Assembly: GCF_010093535.1 (NCBI RefSeq)
Contig: NW_022985174.1
Coordinates: 287,837-351,836 of the forward strand
Length of the DNA: 64,000 bases
DNA from: Lindgomyces ingoldianus
Lineage: Eukaryota; Ascomycota; Dothideomycetes; Pleosporales; Lindgomycetaceae
Direction: 5' to 3'
Made by a program: the position numbers and the translations under genes. Below, piece after piece: positions 10,079 through 22,100 of the stretch (position 1 is the stretch's first letter; each line of letters begins with the position of its first letter). Below the pieces are notes generated by a model, which was not told the origin of the DNA, did not search any database, and worked only from the letters and a program-made list of their open reading frames with translations.

Positions 10079-11936
10079 ATGGCTTCCGAGGTCCTAAAAA
10101 CGAAGAAGCGCAAGGGTTTATACTTCTACTCTCCAATTATCAGCTTCGGCTAACTTCCGCACAGGCGCCACCGACGTCTCACCAAAACCCAAAAAACAGA
10201 AGTCAGAGAATGCGGCCACTACGACGAGGCAGTCCACGAAAGCTCTCAAAGCCGCTATCGAGCCCGTCGATGCGCTTTCCACGAAATCTCCGGCTAAAGT
10301 ACCTCGCCCGCGAGCCCAGGACTTTTTCGAGCCAGAAGTTCAGCCCACCAAAGACGAGACTGCGAAGGAGAGGAAGTACAAGAAGGGCAAGAGGGGCGAT
10401 GTGAAACCTGCTGGAGCTAAAACTGGTGTAGCGGGTATGGAATTAGACGCTGCCTCTGTGCACGAGAAACCAAACAAGGTAAACAAGAGCGAAGGCGCAG
10501 ACGCTGAGGTCCAAGCTGGTGTGGAGGTTTCTACTATGCCAGCGAAGAAGGCCAAGAAGTCGAAGAAAGGGAAAGGGAAGCCTGTCGGCCAAGTGGAGGA
10601 GGTCTCGGTTGACAAGGACATGAAGGAGAGGGCCGAGGATGAGGTTCCTGCGCCCAGCGGCGACAAGAAGTTAAAGAAAGAGAATGCATCCAAAAAGGCG
10701 GCAGGGCCGAAGCAGATGATTTCTGAGCCCGCTATTCAAGCTAAAGAAGTGGAAGCAGTGGAAAATGAAGATAGCGACGAGGCTGACCAAACCGCGGCAC
10801 TTCTTGCTGGCTTCGAGAGCGACGGAGACGATGCCGACCCGGAGGAGGATGCGGATTTTGACGGGACAGTAAATCCCGCCATTCCCCAGATGCTCCGGAA
10901 TGAACTGAACAAGGCTGCTAAGAATAAAGGGAAAAAAGGCGGGAAAGTGGGAGTGATCTTCGTTGGGTATGTACTTAAACTTTCATATGCACGTCTCTAA
11001 ACTGAACCTGCTAACACCGACAGTCGCCTTCCACATGGGTTTTTCGAACCCCAGATGAAGGCCTACTTTTCGCAATTTGGCACCGTTACACGTCTCCGTC
11101 TGTCCCGCAACAAGAAAACGGGCGCTTCGAAGCACTTCGCATTTGTTGAATTTGCCTCTGAAGAAGTTGCACAAGTCGTGGCCAAAACAATGGACAAGTA
11201 CCTTCTCTTTGGTCACATTTTGCAATGTAAAATCATCCCAGAAGAGCAGGTTCATGTGGATCTCTTCAAAGGTGCCAACGCCCGCTTCAAAGTCATGCCC
11301 AGAAACAAAATAGCAGGCAGTGAAATGAAACGGGGTGCGGAGCGCATGGTTTGGGAGAGGCGGGTGGAGAGGGAGACTAAGAAGAGGGCCAGCAGGAACG
11401 CGAAGCTCATAGAACAGATGGATTATGAGTTCACTGCACCTCCACTGAAGGCCGTCGATGATGTCCCGATGAAAGAACAGGCTCTTGAAGATGACGTGGC
11501 TCAGCAATTGCTCATTGAGGCAGCTGATCAGGAGAAGCCTGACAAAGACGAAGAGACGAACCCTGGCCAGCTGGTCGTCTCTGAGACTGTCAGAACTAAG
11601 AAGCCAAAGAAAGGTTCCAAAGCCAAGCCCGAGACTGGCGCTACCGGGAATGCAGCAACGGAGGTTAGCGAGAAAATTGAGTCCGTCAGAGAGAAGAGGA
11701 TTAAGAAAGATAAAAAACCAAAGGTTAGCGTGGTGGCAGAGACAAAAGAAGAGACAAAAGCTGTCGAGGGTGGCGAGGTTGGAAAGGTTAAGAAAACGAA
11801 GAAGGCAGGTCAACCAGAGAGTGTTGTTGAGGAGACGATCAAGGAGAAGAAACGCAAGGCTAAAGCCCCTGATCAAGACGGAGCTGAGGCCAAGAAGGTC
11901 AAGAAGGCGAAGAAGGTAAAGGCTTCTGTTGCTTAA
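10079..11936 (+). CDS. nop15: Nucleolar RRM protein, Nop15/NIFK-like
   Basis: Exons 10079-10115, 10165-10966 and 11024-11936 give 583 aa. The first exon encodes only MASEVLKTKKRK plus one base; intron 1 (49 nt) ends after a GGCTAAC branch site. Residues ~13-270 are Lys/Glu/Ala-rich and probably disordered. One RRM spans the second intron: RNP2-like VGVIFVGRLPHGFFE, then QMKAYFSQFGTVTRLRLSRNK and RNP1-like SKHFAFVEFASEEVAQ. KYLLFGHILQCKIIPEEQVH then leads into a basic region and a C-tail with repeated KKxKK blocks, typical nucleolar retention sequence. The RRM and its context match Nop15 and NIFK, large-subunit ribosome assembly factors. The long charged arms make it larger than yeast Nop15, so the orthology label is moderately secure. 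Confidence 0.85.
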
Positions 11937-13270
11937 ACCCCAAGTATCAGGCAACTAAGACTTAGAGAGGGCGAATACTCTGGGTAATAAAACGTGTGCG
12001 GATCTTTTTGGGAGAAACTTTCGCGACTCAGTATGAGAATTAACTCCTAAGATGCCGCATAGTCGGATGTGCTGCTCAGTTTGGGAGGACAAGTTATTTG
12101 GTAAAGTTACGCAACCTTTAGGGCAATATGGGGGTTGCGGACAACTCCTGTTCAATTAACCCTGCCTAATGCCCGTCAATGCCTTGCCCTAATGCAATCA
12201 AGCACCCATCAACAGCTTTTAGTGTGGAGTTAATAGAATTCAGATGTTAACTGCAGACTCATTCAAGAATAGTTGAGAGTCCTTAAGTTCTAATGTTCCT
12301 CTAAGGTAGGCTATGTAATATCTCATGTTAGCTGCAGACTTTCAAATAGTAAGTCAAGCAGGGGTGTCGTCCTTCAACACACATGTTGTTACATATCCAC
12401 CACTCCAGCGCTCCCACCGCCAGCGTCGACGTCGTCACATGACCGCGCGTTGACGATCGTAAGGTGGCTGCACTTTTATTTGTCGCCCCCCGTCTTACTG
12501 ATCCAGTACCCTCACCTTGCCCTCGCCCGCTCCTCTACTTTCTCCGTGATCGCCATGATTGACCAGAACCTGACGCGCAGCAGTGGCCCGATCTCATAAA
12601 TCCAAGACTAAGATATCACTATCTCACACTTGTCGGACCCACAATTACCGTTATGAAGCTCCCAAATAACCACTTCGAAGTGTCATCCAGAACCCGTGGG
12701 GAGAGCAATCAAGCTATTTACGAGTGCTCATTCACGACAATTGGAGCTCAATGATGGCGATTCTGGACAAGAACAAGCTTGCCCATGAATGTTTGCTATT
12801 GTGGAAATAGCTTTTATACGGTCTCAATCTCTATGGTATGGCATGTACTGCGAACCATCGACTTCTATGGTGGATCTGCACAAGGCGCGGCTCTGTTTGA
12901 GACCTTGTCTCACCAAATAGAACGATATGACCGTTGCTGCCACAGAATTAAACAACGATTTAGTTCGACAGCTTGCCTTGCTTTATCTATTCTTTGACTG
13001 CGCAGCCGGATTTGCTAACGTAACTATGTTCCCTGCCTACAATCGCCCCGACTCTGTGCAGGAAAAGCAACCGCAAGGGTTCATATTCCAGCAGCCCCAC
13101 CTGGCTCCGCCTGAGTTTGTTAGTATATCTCCCATTTTACTTACGATCTCCTCGCCTCAATTGGTGTTAAATTATTTTGGGATAATATGCTGTATAGGCG
13201 CGGTAAACTATGCTCGCAGCGGCCTGTACTCCATCAAAATGTATGGTACAGGGTAGGGATGCTTCTGAAA

Positions 13271-13304
13271 TCTGGTGCGTTGTCATATCTGGTGCGTTGT
13301 CATA
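13271..13304 (+). repeat. 17-bp perfect tandem duplication
   Basis: TCTGGTGCGTTGTCATA occurs twice head to tail with no mismatch. It lies in non-coding DNA and probably arose by slippage. Confidence 0.85.
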
Positions 13305-14503
13305 GATACAACCGCTTTTAAGACAGAGCATAGTTAGATGTAGCAGACCCATGTTTGGAAGATTATGCTAACTTGTACCACCCCATCTGCAGGTAGGCGC
13401 TGCACATGCTAGGCTAGCAGTGTTGGACAGTACGCCACGGCCCTTGTCGATATGAATTCGTTCCTTCAAGGTGAGTTCATTTCTCATACAAACACCAACG
13501 ACTTCATAGAACGCTTAGCCAATTTCAGTTCAGCTACTCTGACAACTGCTATAATTACGGCAATATTGATTGGGAGTTTGGGTTACAGAAGGCTTGCTTC
13601 ACTACCCTTACTTACTTCAACGGTCTATGCTTGGACTACATGGATAGAAGCAAGTCGAAGTGTAAGGATCTCGATGCCAAGTACTGGTCTCACACCAGGA
13701 GCGTTCCTGGACAATAGGACACCATTTACCGCACCAAAAAAGGTCAATAAATTTAGTATGCCTACTATCTAGCCGTGACGACATTCGATACGGGCTACTT
13801 CGGGAGCACAATGCTTCTAACAAGTGAAATAAAGGGCACGGGCTGACATGTAGTATATGGGAGTGTACGGAATCTGCGAGGTATTTCACCTAACATGTGC
13901 CAATTCTACCACAGAAAATAGGTAGACACTGATATTTCTTCTAATTTTAAATGCCCCCCTATCACTCTCACTTGTAAAAGGTTAATACTATTCTTTTTAA
14001 GACACTATTCAGATCCATATACTTCTCAATATGCTCACCACTCTCTAGGCAAATGTCGGTATCTGCATCATTATTGGGTTTAATCTCGATTCGCTTCACT
14101 CATTCCAAGGAAGAGGAGAGTTTAGTATCGCGTTCGCTCTCCAAGGGCCACTCCACACATAAGACAATTAAGTATTAACTCGTCTCTTCTACGTACACCG
14201 TGCAAAGTGTTTTGCATCCCACGCCTCTCCCATCTACCTCCAGAGCACATTGGTCCTCATGACTAGTGGCTTCGCCCTTTCCTCCTGGCCAAGTATCTCA
14301 CTTGGCTTTGAATCCTTCATAAGCTTGGACACGTTTTCCCTAGAATAAGTAATTGCTAGCAAGGATCTAAACTTGCCTGACTCCAATAATAGCAACAACG
14401 GAGGCGCCTTCAGCTCGGCAATGAGACCCCATGAATTAACTCTGTGCTATGACCTGGACACTTTATCGAAAAGTGGCTCCCACAGTTTAGACAGATGTAT
14501 GCT

Positions 14504-15072
14504 TCATTGACCCTGGCGATAGTGTCTTGGTCCACAGCATTTCCTCAGTCTTGATAGGGATTGTAGTGACTCACAGGCCAGATTTCTCTTCCCCATTCTC
14601 AGTAATGCTTGTACGACCCCCAAGCATGGCAGCAAAAGCCTCTCGACTCTCGCCGCAGCAGGCCGCATTCTATAGGCAATATAATCAGCGGCGGACTTGT
14701 GGAAGAGATCGGCCGGATCCACTTGTATGTAGGCATCACGGGCGCACTTGACTTGTTGTTCCGGAAATACTTTTGTGGCATGAACAATGCTACCACGAAT
14801 TCAAACCCAGACTCAGATTCACACACGACAACCCTAGTCCCAATGGTAGGTCCTCCCTCTTCTTGTCCACCGACGAGGATTTTTATTTTGTTTCCGGCCG
14901 TACGAGTGAGGTGCTTGTGGTAGTGTATAACTAGGACGGCTTCTTCATTTAGCTTGACCTTGACGAGACGGTACCCATTATTGCACGGAACAAAGATTTT
15001 TTGATAGAAATTCTCCTCTTCAAAGTTAAATTTTTCATCATAAGAGATAACAATCTCTTCAAACTCAAACAT
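14504..15072 (-). pseudogene. Decayed protein-coding fragment, family unknown
   Basis: A minus-strand frame starting with ATG at 15072 runs as MFEFEEIVISYDEKFNFEEE through VKVKLNEEAVLVIHYHK. Near 14795 the coding-like signal moves to another frame, which reads KVFPEQQVKCARDAYIQ and then DPADLFHKSAADYIAYRMR to 14504. Both parts have sensible amino-acid composition, and the second continues the first without a gap, so a frameshift (or an unrecognised intron) is the simplest reading. I do not recognise the family. It is the only coding-like sequence in a 5-kb AT-rich interval. Confidence 0.3.
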
Positions 15073-16964
15073 GGCAGCAAGTACGTAGACGTTTGGGTGG
15101 GGGGGTCCAGTAAACCAGGGTTTCTGATTGTCTTATTTCCAAACAGGCAGGTACGAACCATCTATTTCCCTGAACCTATGACTGTCTCTTAGGTCAAGGG
15201 CCAGAAACCGAGACCCTTTGTTTTAGATCGTTGAAGAGGTTTGAGGAGTAGCGCCATGGCTAGGCTAGGTTGTTATGGACCGCCGCAGTAGATATAGCCA
15301 GGATAGATAGACCGCAGTTAGTACAGGGTATTACAGCCAGCACCTCTTTCTTAACATAACCTACGATCTCTCTTGCTTAAATTCAAGCCTAGCAATGGCT
15401 TGCCTCAATGCATGATAAACTTTTATATTACCAAAGTCCCTTCAATCCCAGAGCATAGTTCACTGAACGATATTGAGCACATTTGAAAGTTGTAGTTACT
15501 AAACACAACTGCTAAGTATTGGCGTCTTCACTATAAACGTAGTGTGCAAGTTTGCCCATATATTTTCTAGCATTTTTTTTTGGTCCTCCTTACTGCTTCT
15601 TCTAACCTAGCAAGCACCCCTATAAATCTTTCAACTATATACTCCCTGCCCAAACTGACTCTGATACCTGATCATCTAGTACCAGTGTGTCCAACCGTTG
15701 ACTAGGGGGTGTTTTGAAGGCTGAATAGTACAGTTACGGAGCAGTCGGCTGTTACTAACTAACTGTACGGAGGAGATGACGTAGGTGTACGGTTGGTATA
15801 CAGTAACTGAAGCATTATGAAATGTTTGAGCTAAAGCTGGATACTATACCTGATTAGGAAGCCGTGATAGCTAATATCCCAGCTGCTCCGCGCTTTATTT
15901 TGACGCCAGAACACCATATATTATCCCAGTTAATATTAAAGGCGACACTGACATGATAGTGGGCATTTTTTAGGTGCCCCTTAGCCTAGGTATCTCGCAT
16001 ATGCGTTGAAGGAGTTGCCTCACGCGAGGGCGGTGTAGATATGCTAGATAAGGCCTGTGAGGATGAGGCCTGCTAGGCGGCAACTTGCTTGAAGGACTGC
16101 CTCGTTAATTGGGATAGAAATTGGGACATCATAATGGGTAAAAGAACAAGGGAGGTGGCATGCTTACCAATTTCGTTAGGGGATTGCTAACAAAATAGGC
16201 ACGCGTAGCTACTTCTCTTTTAAATAGGCCGGGAAAGGAGTTCTCTCAACCGGCGGTGAATTCGAGAGGTTCCGTGGCCGGTGGCTTTATGAGCTCATCC
16301 AAAGATAGACGAAGGCATGCGGGAACTGAAGATAGGGAAGAACACATGGTGGCGAGCCGTAATGGTGATCTGCGATTAGTTTAGTAAGTGTAAAGTTAGA
16401 TTCTCAGTTCCCTTAAGAACAAAAAAAGGACTCTGCTATATAATCCCGAAGAAAAGAATAGAGAAATATTCTCAGTGGCAGAGATCATTGTGGGGGTCGA
16501 GCTCGCATACCTAATGGTGAAGTTAAGACTGCGCCTGGACAGAACGAAGAGGCCCGCTGGCATCCACATACATGGCTGCTGTGCTGATTCTAATTTTTTT
16601 ATGGACGTTTGTAAGTGCTTGATGGTGTGAGTGTTCAGAATGAATGTATACATTTACGCTAGACCACAAATTCAGAGCGTGGATCCTACTTCGAAACAGA
16701 AGGGAATATTAGGAAAGTACTCGGGGTGTATCTCATTGATGTGAGGTAGATAGAGCAGCTATAGACATACTATAATTCGCCTCACCCCTCTGACACCCTG
16801 AGTACCTTCTGTCAGTCGTAAGATATCCAATTGTATTCTCCACTACCCCTATTTACCGACCAATATATACAAAAATCCGCAAAGTCATAGCTCAACCTAT
16901 TATTGTCATTTCATGTTGTACAACCAATCCAACACCTCGATGACATCATTCTTAAACCGAGGAA

Positions 16965-18542
16965 TTACTCATTTACAACCCTCAGCTTTCCAGCCTTACC
17001 ATCAATTCTCTCAGAGTTCAGCGGACCTTGCTTCATCTTCATCACGAAACTCCCTAGGCGTCCTTCACACTTTCCTCTAGATTGTGTATCTCCAGGCCCC
17101 GTAACACTCGCAGTATAGCCGTATGGTTGGTTCTCCTCAGGCTGCATAGCTGGCTGCCGTTGAGTTGGGGCTGTTGGTGGCTGGTTACGGGAAAACCTCC
17201 CGGTCTCAATTTCAGAATGGCCTGCATTGATAGTGGCTTCGTTCTTGGCATGTATGTTGGAAGTTGGTTTCGCGAACTGTCTATCGATCGTGTTATTAAG
17301 AGTACCACGGAGGGTCTCCCCAGCTCCCTTAGAATTTTGGTCAGCTTTCGAAGGTGACTGAGAGGAGTAAGAAAGGCATACATGTATACCGGCAGCAGCA
17401 GTTTTTAGATTTGCTAATGTCGACAGTTTGTGTTGAGGTTGACCTTGTTGAGGGGGTTGGCCAGGCCGCAATGCTGCCGGATATTCTGCGTTCGACGGTT
17501 CGCCATCCACGACTTGGTGATGGGGCTGGTGCAGTTGTAAATGCTCTCCTGGCTGCGGCGAATACATCCGCTCAGCCGGAACATTTCGAGGGGCCCCTGT
17601 GGGGGGTGTCCGTGAAGGGTAGGAGAAGTTCGCTCGTGTGGGACTAGTAGGACTAATAGGTATTGGATTGGATTGTTCGACAGCTGGAGAATGGGAATCT
17701 AGCTCTGCCCTATCGCGCATATTACTCCTAGCTGGTAATGGTGGCGAGGGATTTGTGTGACTCGGCACATGTTGTGTAGGACTTTGTAGTTGATGTGTTT
17801 TCGGAATGGGAGGGTCTGGAGATGGTGGACTTGGCCCTGTGGTATTTGTAATGTTTGCTAGAGCAGACACATTCTCATTACCGCCCCCGCTAGAGGGCAC
17901 TTGAACCGTTGTGGACCCCCCCGGACCAGTAGTCGTTGTAGTAGTCGTTGTGGTAGTGGTGGTCGTAGTGACGACGTTCCCAGTCTTCTCATCGTGGTAA
18001 GTCTCTTTCGATATGTTCTCTTGGTCTGTTGGGCGGCTGACCATCTGCGTAGGAGGCCGTTCTTGAGGTTGTGGTGGAGGAGTCGGAGGGGTGATGCTTG
18101 TCTTTGGCGCTTGAACGTTCGCTAGGGGAGGGCGTAACTGACTTAGATGCATCTCGTCATTTACAGGGCGTTGAGAGTTACTCCTTTCGCTACTTGAAAA
18201 ACTGGGTATTCCACTGCCGTTTGAATGTGAGGTGGAGCTATTGTTCGCTTCGCTACCCCCATACGCTGAATCTCCTGTAGATTCATGGGTATCTTTCTGC
18301 TCCTTGTCCTTGAAGTGGAATGGGCTCGAAAGGCGCCATTTCGACTTCTTCTCCTTGTCAGGGGGGGACAAACTATTTGAAGGCATGGTGGAATAGGATT
18401 CGTTGACTTCGCTGGTATTCAATGTAGACAGAGCCGGGGTATCCCCAGAGGGTCGGGTTGTAGAGAGCTGTCTTTCACGACAGGGAGAAGGTACAGGTCT
18501 TCTTTTTACGAGCTTTGCGCTCTGTCGTGAATTATCTTGCAT
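16965..18542 (-). CDS. Low-complexity poly-Thr protein with conserved C-terminal motif
   Basis: Exons 18542-17382 and 17327-16965 encode 507 aa. The 54-nt intron (GTATGC...CTAAG) is a multiple of three with no stop, so the frame reads through if it is retained. The protein is rich in Ser, Pro, Thr, Gln and Asn and is predicted disordered. It has an uninterrupted run of 14 Thr at about residues 189-203, followed by GPGGSTTVQ. Just upstream of the intron is LSTLANLKTAAAGIH; across it comes GAGETLRGTLNNTIDRQF, then AKNEATINAGHSEIE. This Gly-rich block recurs in fungal proteins of unknown role. A longer frame to an ATG at 18647 adds a hydrophobic segment that looks like a translated pyrimidine-rich leader, so I start at MQDNSRQSAK. 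It is divergent to the HeLo-like gene. No enzyme motif is seen. Confidence 0.65.
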   Translation of the reverse strand: MQDNSRQSAKLVKRRPVPSPCRERQLSTTRPSGDTPALSTLNTSEVNESYSTMPSNSLSPPDKEKKSKWRLSSPFHFKDKEQKDTHESTGDSAYGGSEANNSSTSHSNGSGIPSFSSSERSNSQRPVNDEMHLSQLRPPLANVQAPKTSITPPTPPPQPQERPPTQMVSRPTDQENISKETYHDEKTGNVVTTTTTTTTTTTTTTGPGGSTTVQVPSSGGGNENVSALANITNTTGPSPPSPDPPIPKTHQLQSPTQHVPSHTNPSPPLPARSNMRDRAELDSHSPAVEQSNPIPISPTSPTRANFSYPSRTPPTGAPRNVPAERMYSPQPGEHLQLHQPHHQVVDGEPSNAEYPAALRPGQPPQQGQPQHKLSTLANLKTAAAGIHVCLSYSSQSPSKADQNSKGAGETLRGTLNNTIDRQFAKPTSNIHAKNEATINAGHSEIETGRFSRNQPPTAPTQRQPAMQPEENQPYGYTASVTGPGDTQSRGKCEGRLGSFVMKMKQGPLNSERIDGKAGKLRVVNE

Positions 18543-19188
18543 TGCATACAAGAAAATGAAGAGGAAATTGCCCAGGATCAAAATCAATTGCAAAGAGAAG
18601 ACGATCGGAAGCCTGAGATATCCCACCATAAGCAGGTCTCTGAACATGATGTCATGTTGGAGGAGCTGTGGCGCATGGTGTGGCTTATGATACTTTGGTT
18701 CGTTTTGGAAACTGATGTCTATGGCAATGGGAGCTCTTATTGAACGCTAGTAATCCTGTGGCCTGTCGAGCTACAGGGTTGATGCTCCTTGAGTGATGTG
18801 CGCGGGTGAATGATATCAGAAGTCCTCAAGCCAAACCAACCAGTTTGGCTCGCGCTTTCCTTAACTAGAACAGCTGCCCGAGGTGTGGCGCAATGCTAAC
18901 TCGAGCGGAGTCCTGCCTCCTCCGCATACTCGAGTCCAAAATTGACCCTCGGCATCATCTCAAGGCCTCAAAAAATTCGAGTTGTTTTCGCGGTTCATGA
19001 ACCACTGGAGAATCTGTAGGCCAAGCCTTATGATGCCCCAATACGAGCTCGGAGGCAACACGCTGAGAAGGTCCCAAATGACACCTCATGGCACCACACA
19101 ACCCCAACCTTCAAAATCTTATAATCGTGGGACAGTAAATACATCCGTCTAACACCCATGAGCATTCGCATCCTACCGATTTCCCCAG
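18543..19188. promoter_or_regulatory. Divergent promoter interval, poly-Thr and HeLo-like genes
   Basis: These 646 bp lie between the two start codons, so both promoters should be within. No recognised operator is visible. The arrangement would allow joint control of the two genes. Confidence 0.4.
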
Positions 19189-22100
19189 ATGGCTGAAATA
19201 GGCCTCATTGGTAAGCGCTTGTTTAAATTCTATATTCCCCTCTTACCTAGAAGTCGTCCTTAACACTTCTTCACAGCAAGCGTCATCCAAGTCGCTGGGG
19301 CAGGCCTCAAACTGTCCCAGACACTCTACCAATATGCAGAGACCGTAGCATCAGCAGACCGCAGAATCAAGGATATTGCGAAGGACGTTGAACTGACTTC
19401 ATTTGTCATCGACGAACTCGCACATGTTTTCAAGCAGGATGAAACCGCAACGGTGCTCTCAAAAAAAGCCGTGAAAACGGCGGACGAGACAGTTCGCGAG
19501 TGCTCCACGGTCTTCGCTGAGCTAGATGCCGCGCTTAAAAAGACGAAAAAGAATACACTAGGACGACTCATGCTTCCATTCCGCGAATCCAAAATAGACC
19601 TACTGAGAAGCCACATCGACAAGTTAAAGAGCACACTACAGTTACTGATGCAAGTCTTGACACATGCGCACCAGATCGCTTCTCAGTATGTACCATTCTA
19701 CGACACATTGGCACTTGTAGTGGAATACCAAAACCATCTAATTCAGACGGAACTCTGCATTTTCTTGAAACTTTGCTTATTCCAGCAAGAGGATACGCAT
19801 TTTTCATTCTTATCTCTACCATATTCCTGCTAAATGCAGATATGCTGAAAGAAGCATACGATACGATGTTCTAACTTGGTCTATAGGAAGCTCGATCGAG
19901 AGGCTGAAGTAGCCCAACGCGAGCAGATCAAAGCCTTGATTCAGGGCAAAAAGGAGTCTACAAAACGGTATGAAGCGTCCTTGAGAAATTACAGCCTCAG
20001 TGAGGATAGTACAGCCTATGAGTATACCTACCAGTACTTCCACTACCAGACGCATGCTAATTTGCTAGTGAGGATGACGACGCCAATAAGGATATTCAGT
20101 ATCCGAGCGCTTCGGCCAGCATGGCTGTTCTTTCGTCTTCAATTACCTCAACTATCACGAATGAAAGCCTAGCAACATGCGTATCTTACATTTATGACCT
20201 CATGGGAGATATCGAGAAATTGCAGCAAGTGCTTTCCAATCCTGTGCAAGAAGAGAATCCATCGGAACATCAGCAATCGCTTATTGGGACCTACTTTCGG
20301 GCTCGGGAACATCTAGATATGGTGATCTTGGGAAGCTCCAAAGGTGTTCAAAAGCCCGCTCTCTATCAAGTTAATCCACGAAAAGAGAAGGTTTTGATGG
20401 AGTCAAGGACTAAAAGTGAGGATACCATCAGTTTGCGTAAATCATTCACAGGCCTTACTCGACAAGCCTATGAATCTCACACAAGCCAAGAGGTCAAGAG
20501 AGACATTGTGGAGACGCAAGAGACTACCAGAAGAGAGGAACGAGAAAGAATCGCTGAAGAAGCCAAGAGAAGGCGTCAAAAGGAGGAACAAGATGCAGCG
20601 GAGGTAGCACGAAAATATACGGAGCAAAAGGCAGCTGCTAACCTAATTGAGGAGATAGAAATGGAGGCAAGAGCGTTAGTGGCGTTAACAGAGGAGGAAG
20701 TAGAAGAAGAAGAAGCTACCATGAGGTCCTTGAAGTCCGCTTCTATATCTGAACAAGAACTTCCTATCAGTTTCAAGGATGCTGTAGGCAGAAAATTTAG
20801 TTTCCCATTCAGACTCTGTAGGACTTGGCAGGTAGGTTGGCCTAGGACTAGTTGAGTCTGGTGCAAATTTTCTATCCTAATGCGTTCATCGCTAACGCAG
20901 CTATCCAGGGAATGCAAGCCCTCATCAATCAATCTTTCCTCCATACTGAAGGTCTCTACGAACAAGTAAAAAACCATTACTATGACCTCATTAGTCCACA
21001 TGGGGAGATAATTCTTCCCACTGTTTGGCAGATAGTAATTCAGCCAGGATGGAGTGTCACTATGGTTCTGTGGCCCAATCTTAAATCAGGGTTGTTGCCT
21101 TTGGACTCCTCGTCAACTGTCCCATCTCTCCCTTCACCGCCACTGCAAATGACAGATCTCATCAGGGACCCTGTGAAGACCAGGAGAAAGAGAAAATCTA
21201 GGAAGAAAAAGCCCGACTGGGTGGATTGGATGTCAGGATCGAAGCCACCCAAGCACCAGAAAAAGCGTGGTCAGGGTGAACGATCTCCCTCCTCAAAGTT
21301 TAAACGAACCAGTATGCCGCGTGTGGAGCACCCACCAAGAATACCGTATTCTTACGACCCAACAGAAGCTCCGGGCCAAAAAGCGGACGTGACATACTCA
21401 AGAGACAGTCAAGATGAAGAGCTCCCCAGGAGACGGTCACTGCTGCCACAGCCTTCAAGGATCCCCGATATGGACATCGATTTCCTAGCGTCCGGTATGG
21501 CAGGCTTAAAAGAATCAAGCTTCGAAGCCGACTTGATTCTCAAGGATCCTACCTTCCACCGATCGACCTCCCCACCAGGCGTTCAAGATAGTTCTGCGGA
21601 AGAAGATATCGCAATTGCACCGAAGGGCCTAGACGTCATTGCAAAGTTTAAATCGTGGGGTCTATCTACAGATGCTAAGACTCCCGAGGTTCTTAACGCT
21701 GCTCTTAAGCGAATGAGGCTCCCCTTTCCTCCTGAGCAATATATTATCATCATTGGCTACAATGAAGATCCAAATGCTCCTTGGAAGGAGGAGGAGATTA
21801 TCCCGGCTCCTAATGACGAGCCATTGCGGATGTTTCGAAGCCTGGAGAAAAGAGGGAAAAACCCGCAGTTCATATACGATGCTTCAAGAACGCTACCATC
21901 TCATGCGACCAGGAGCTCTTTTATATCAGGGAGAGAAAGTGACACACACACGTACACCCCTTCATCACCTGCATTTTCTCCCACAAGTACGACGCATTCC
22001 CCATCCAGAGACCTCAAAGCTCGCAGGGTTTCCCTCCGGAAATACGACTGGCGGGACGAAGAAGATGACTGGTTCAGCGAACAGTTCTATAGAAAGCCTC

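Larger units (their letters stand above)
11937..16964. other. Gene-poor 5-kb stretch
   Basis: No convincing intact gene lies in these 5 kb. The DNA is AT-rich, with many TA/TT-rich runs and stop codons in all frames, as in decayed repeats. A 17-bp tandem duplication lies at 13271-13304. A 15-mer TGTTARCTGCAGACT recurs at about 12245 and 12327. The only coding-like frame is the broken ORF at 14504-15072, listed separately. Repeat-induced point mutation could explain the composition, but I did not compute dinucleotide indices. Confidence 0.5.

Noticed and set aside
10983..11954. 323-codon minus-strand ORF
   Set aside because: It is the antisense shadow of the Lys/Glu-rich third exon of the Nop15-like gene, giving an artificial Leu-rich product.
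18543..18647. Upstream extension of the poly-Thr protein giving a signal-anchor-like hydrophobic start
   Set aside because: The hydrophobic run comes from a pyrimidine-rich leader; the mature-looking start MQDNSRQSAK at 18542 is more plausible. cDNA would decide.
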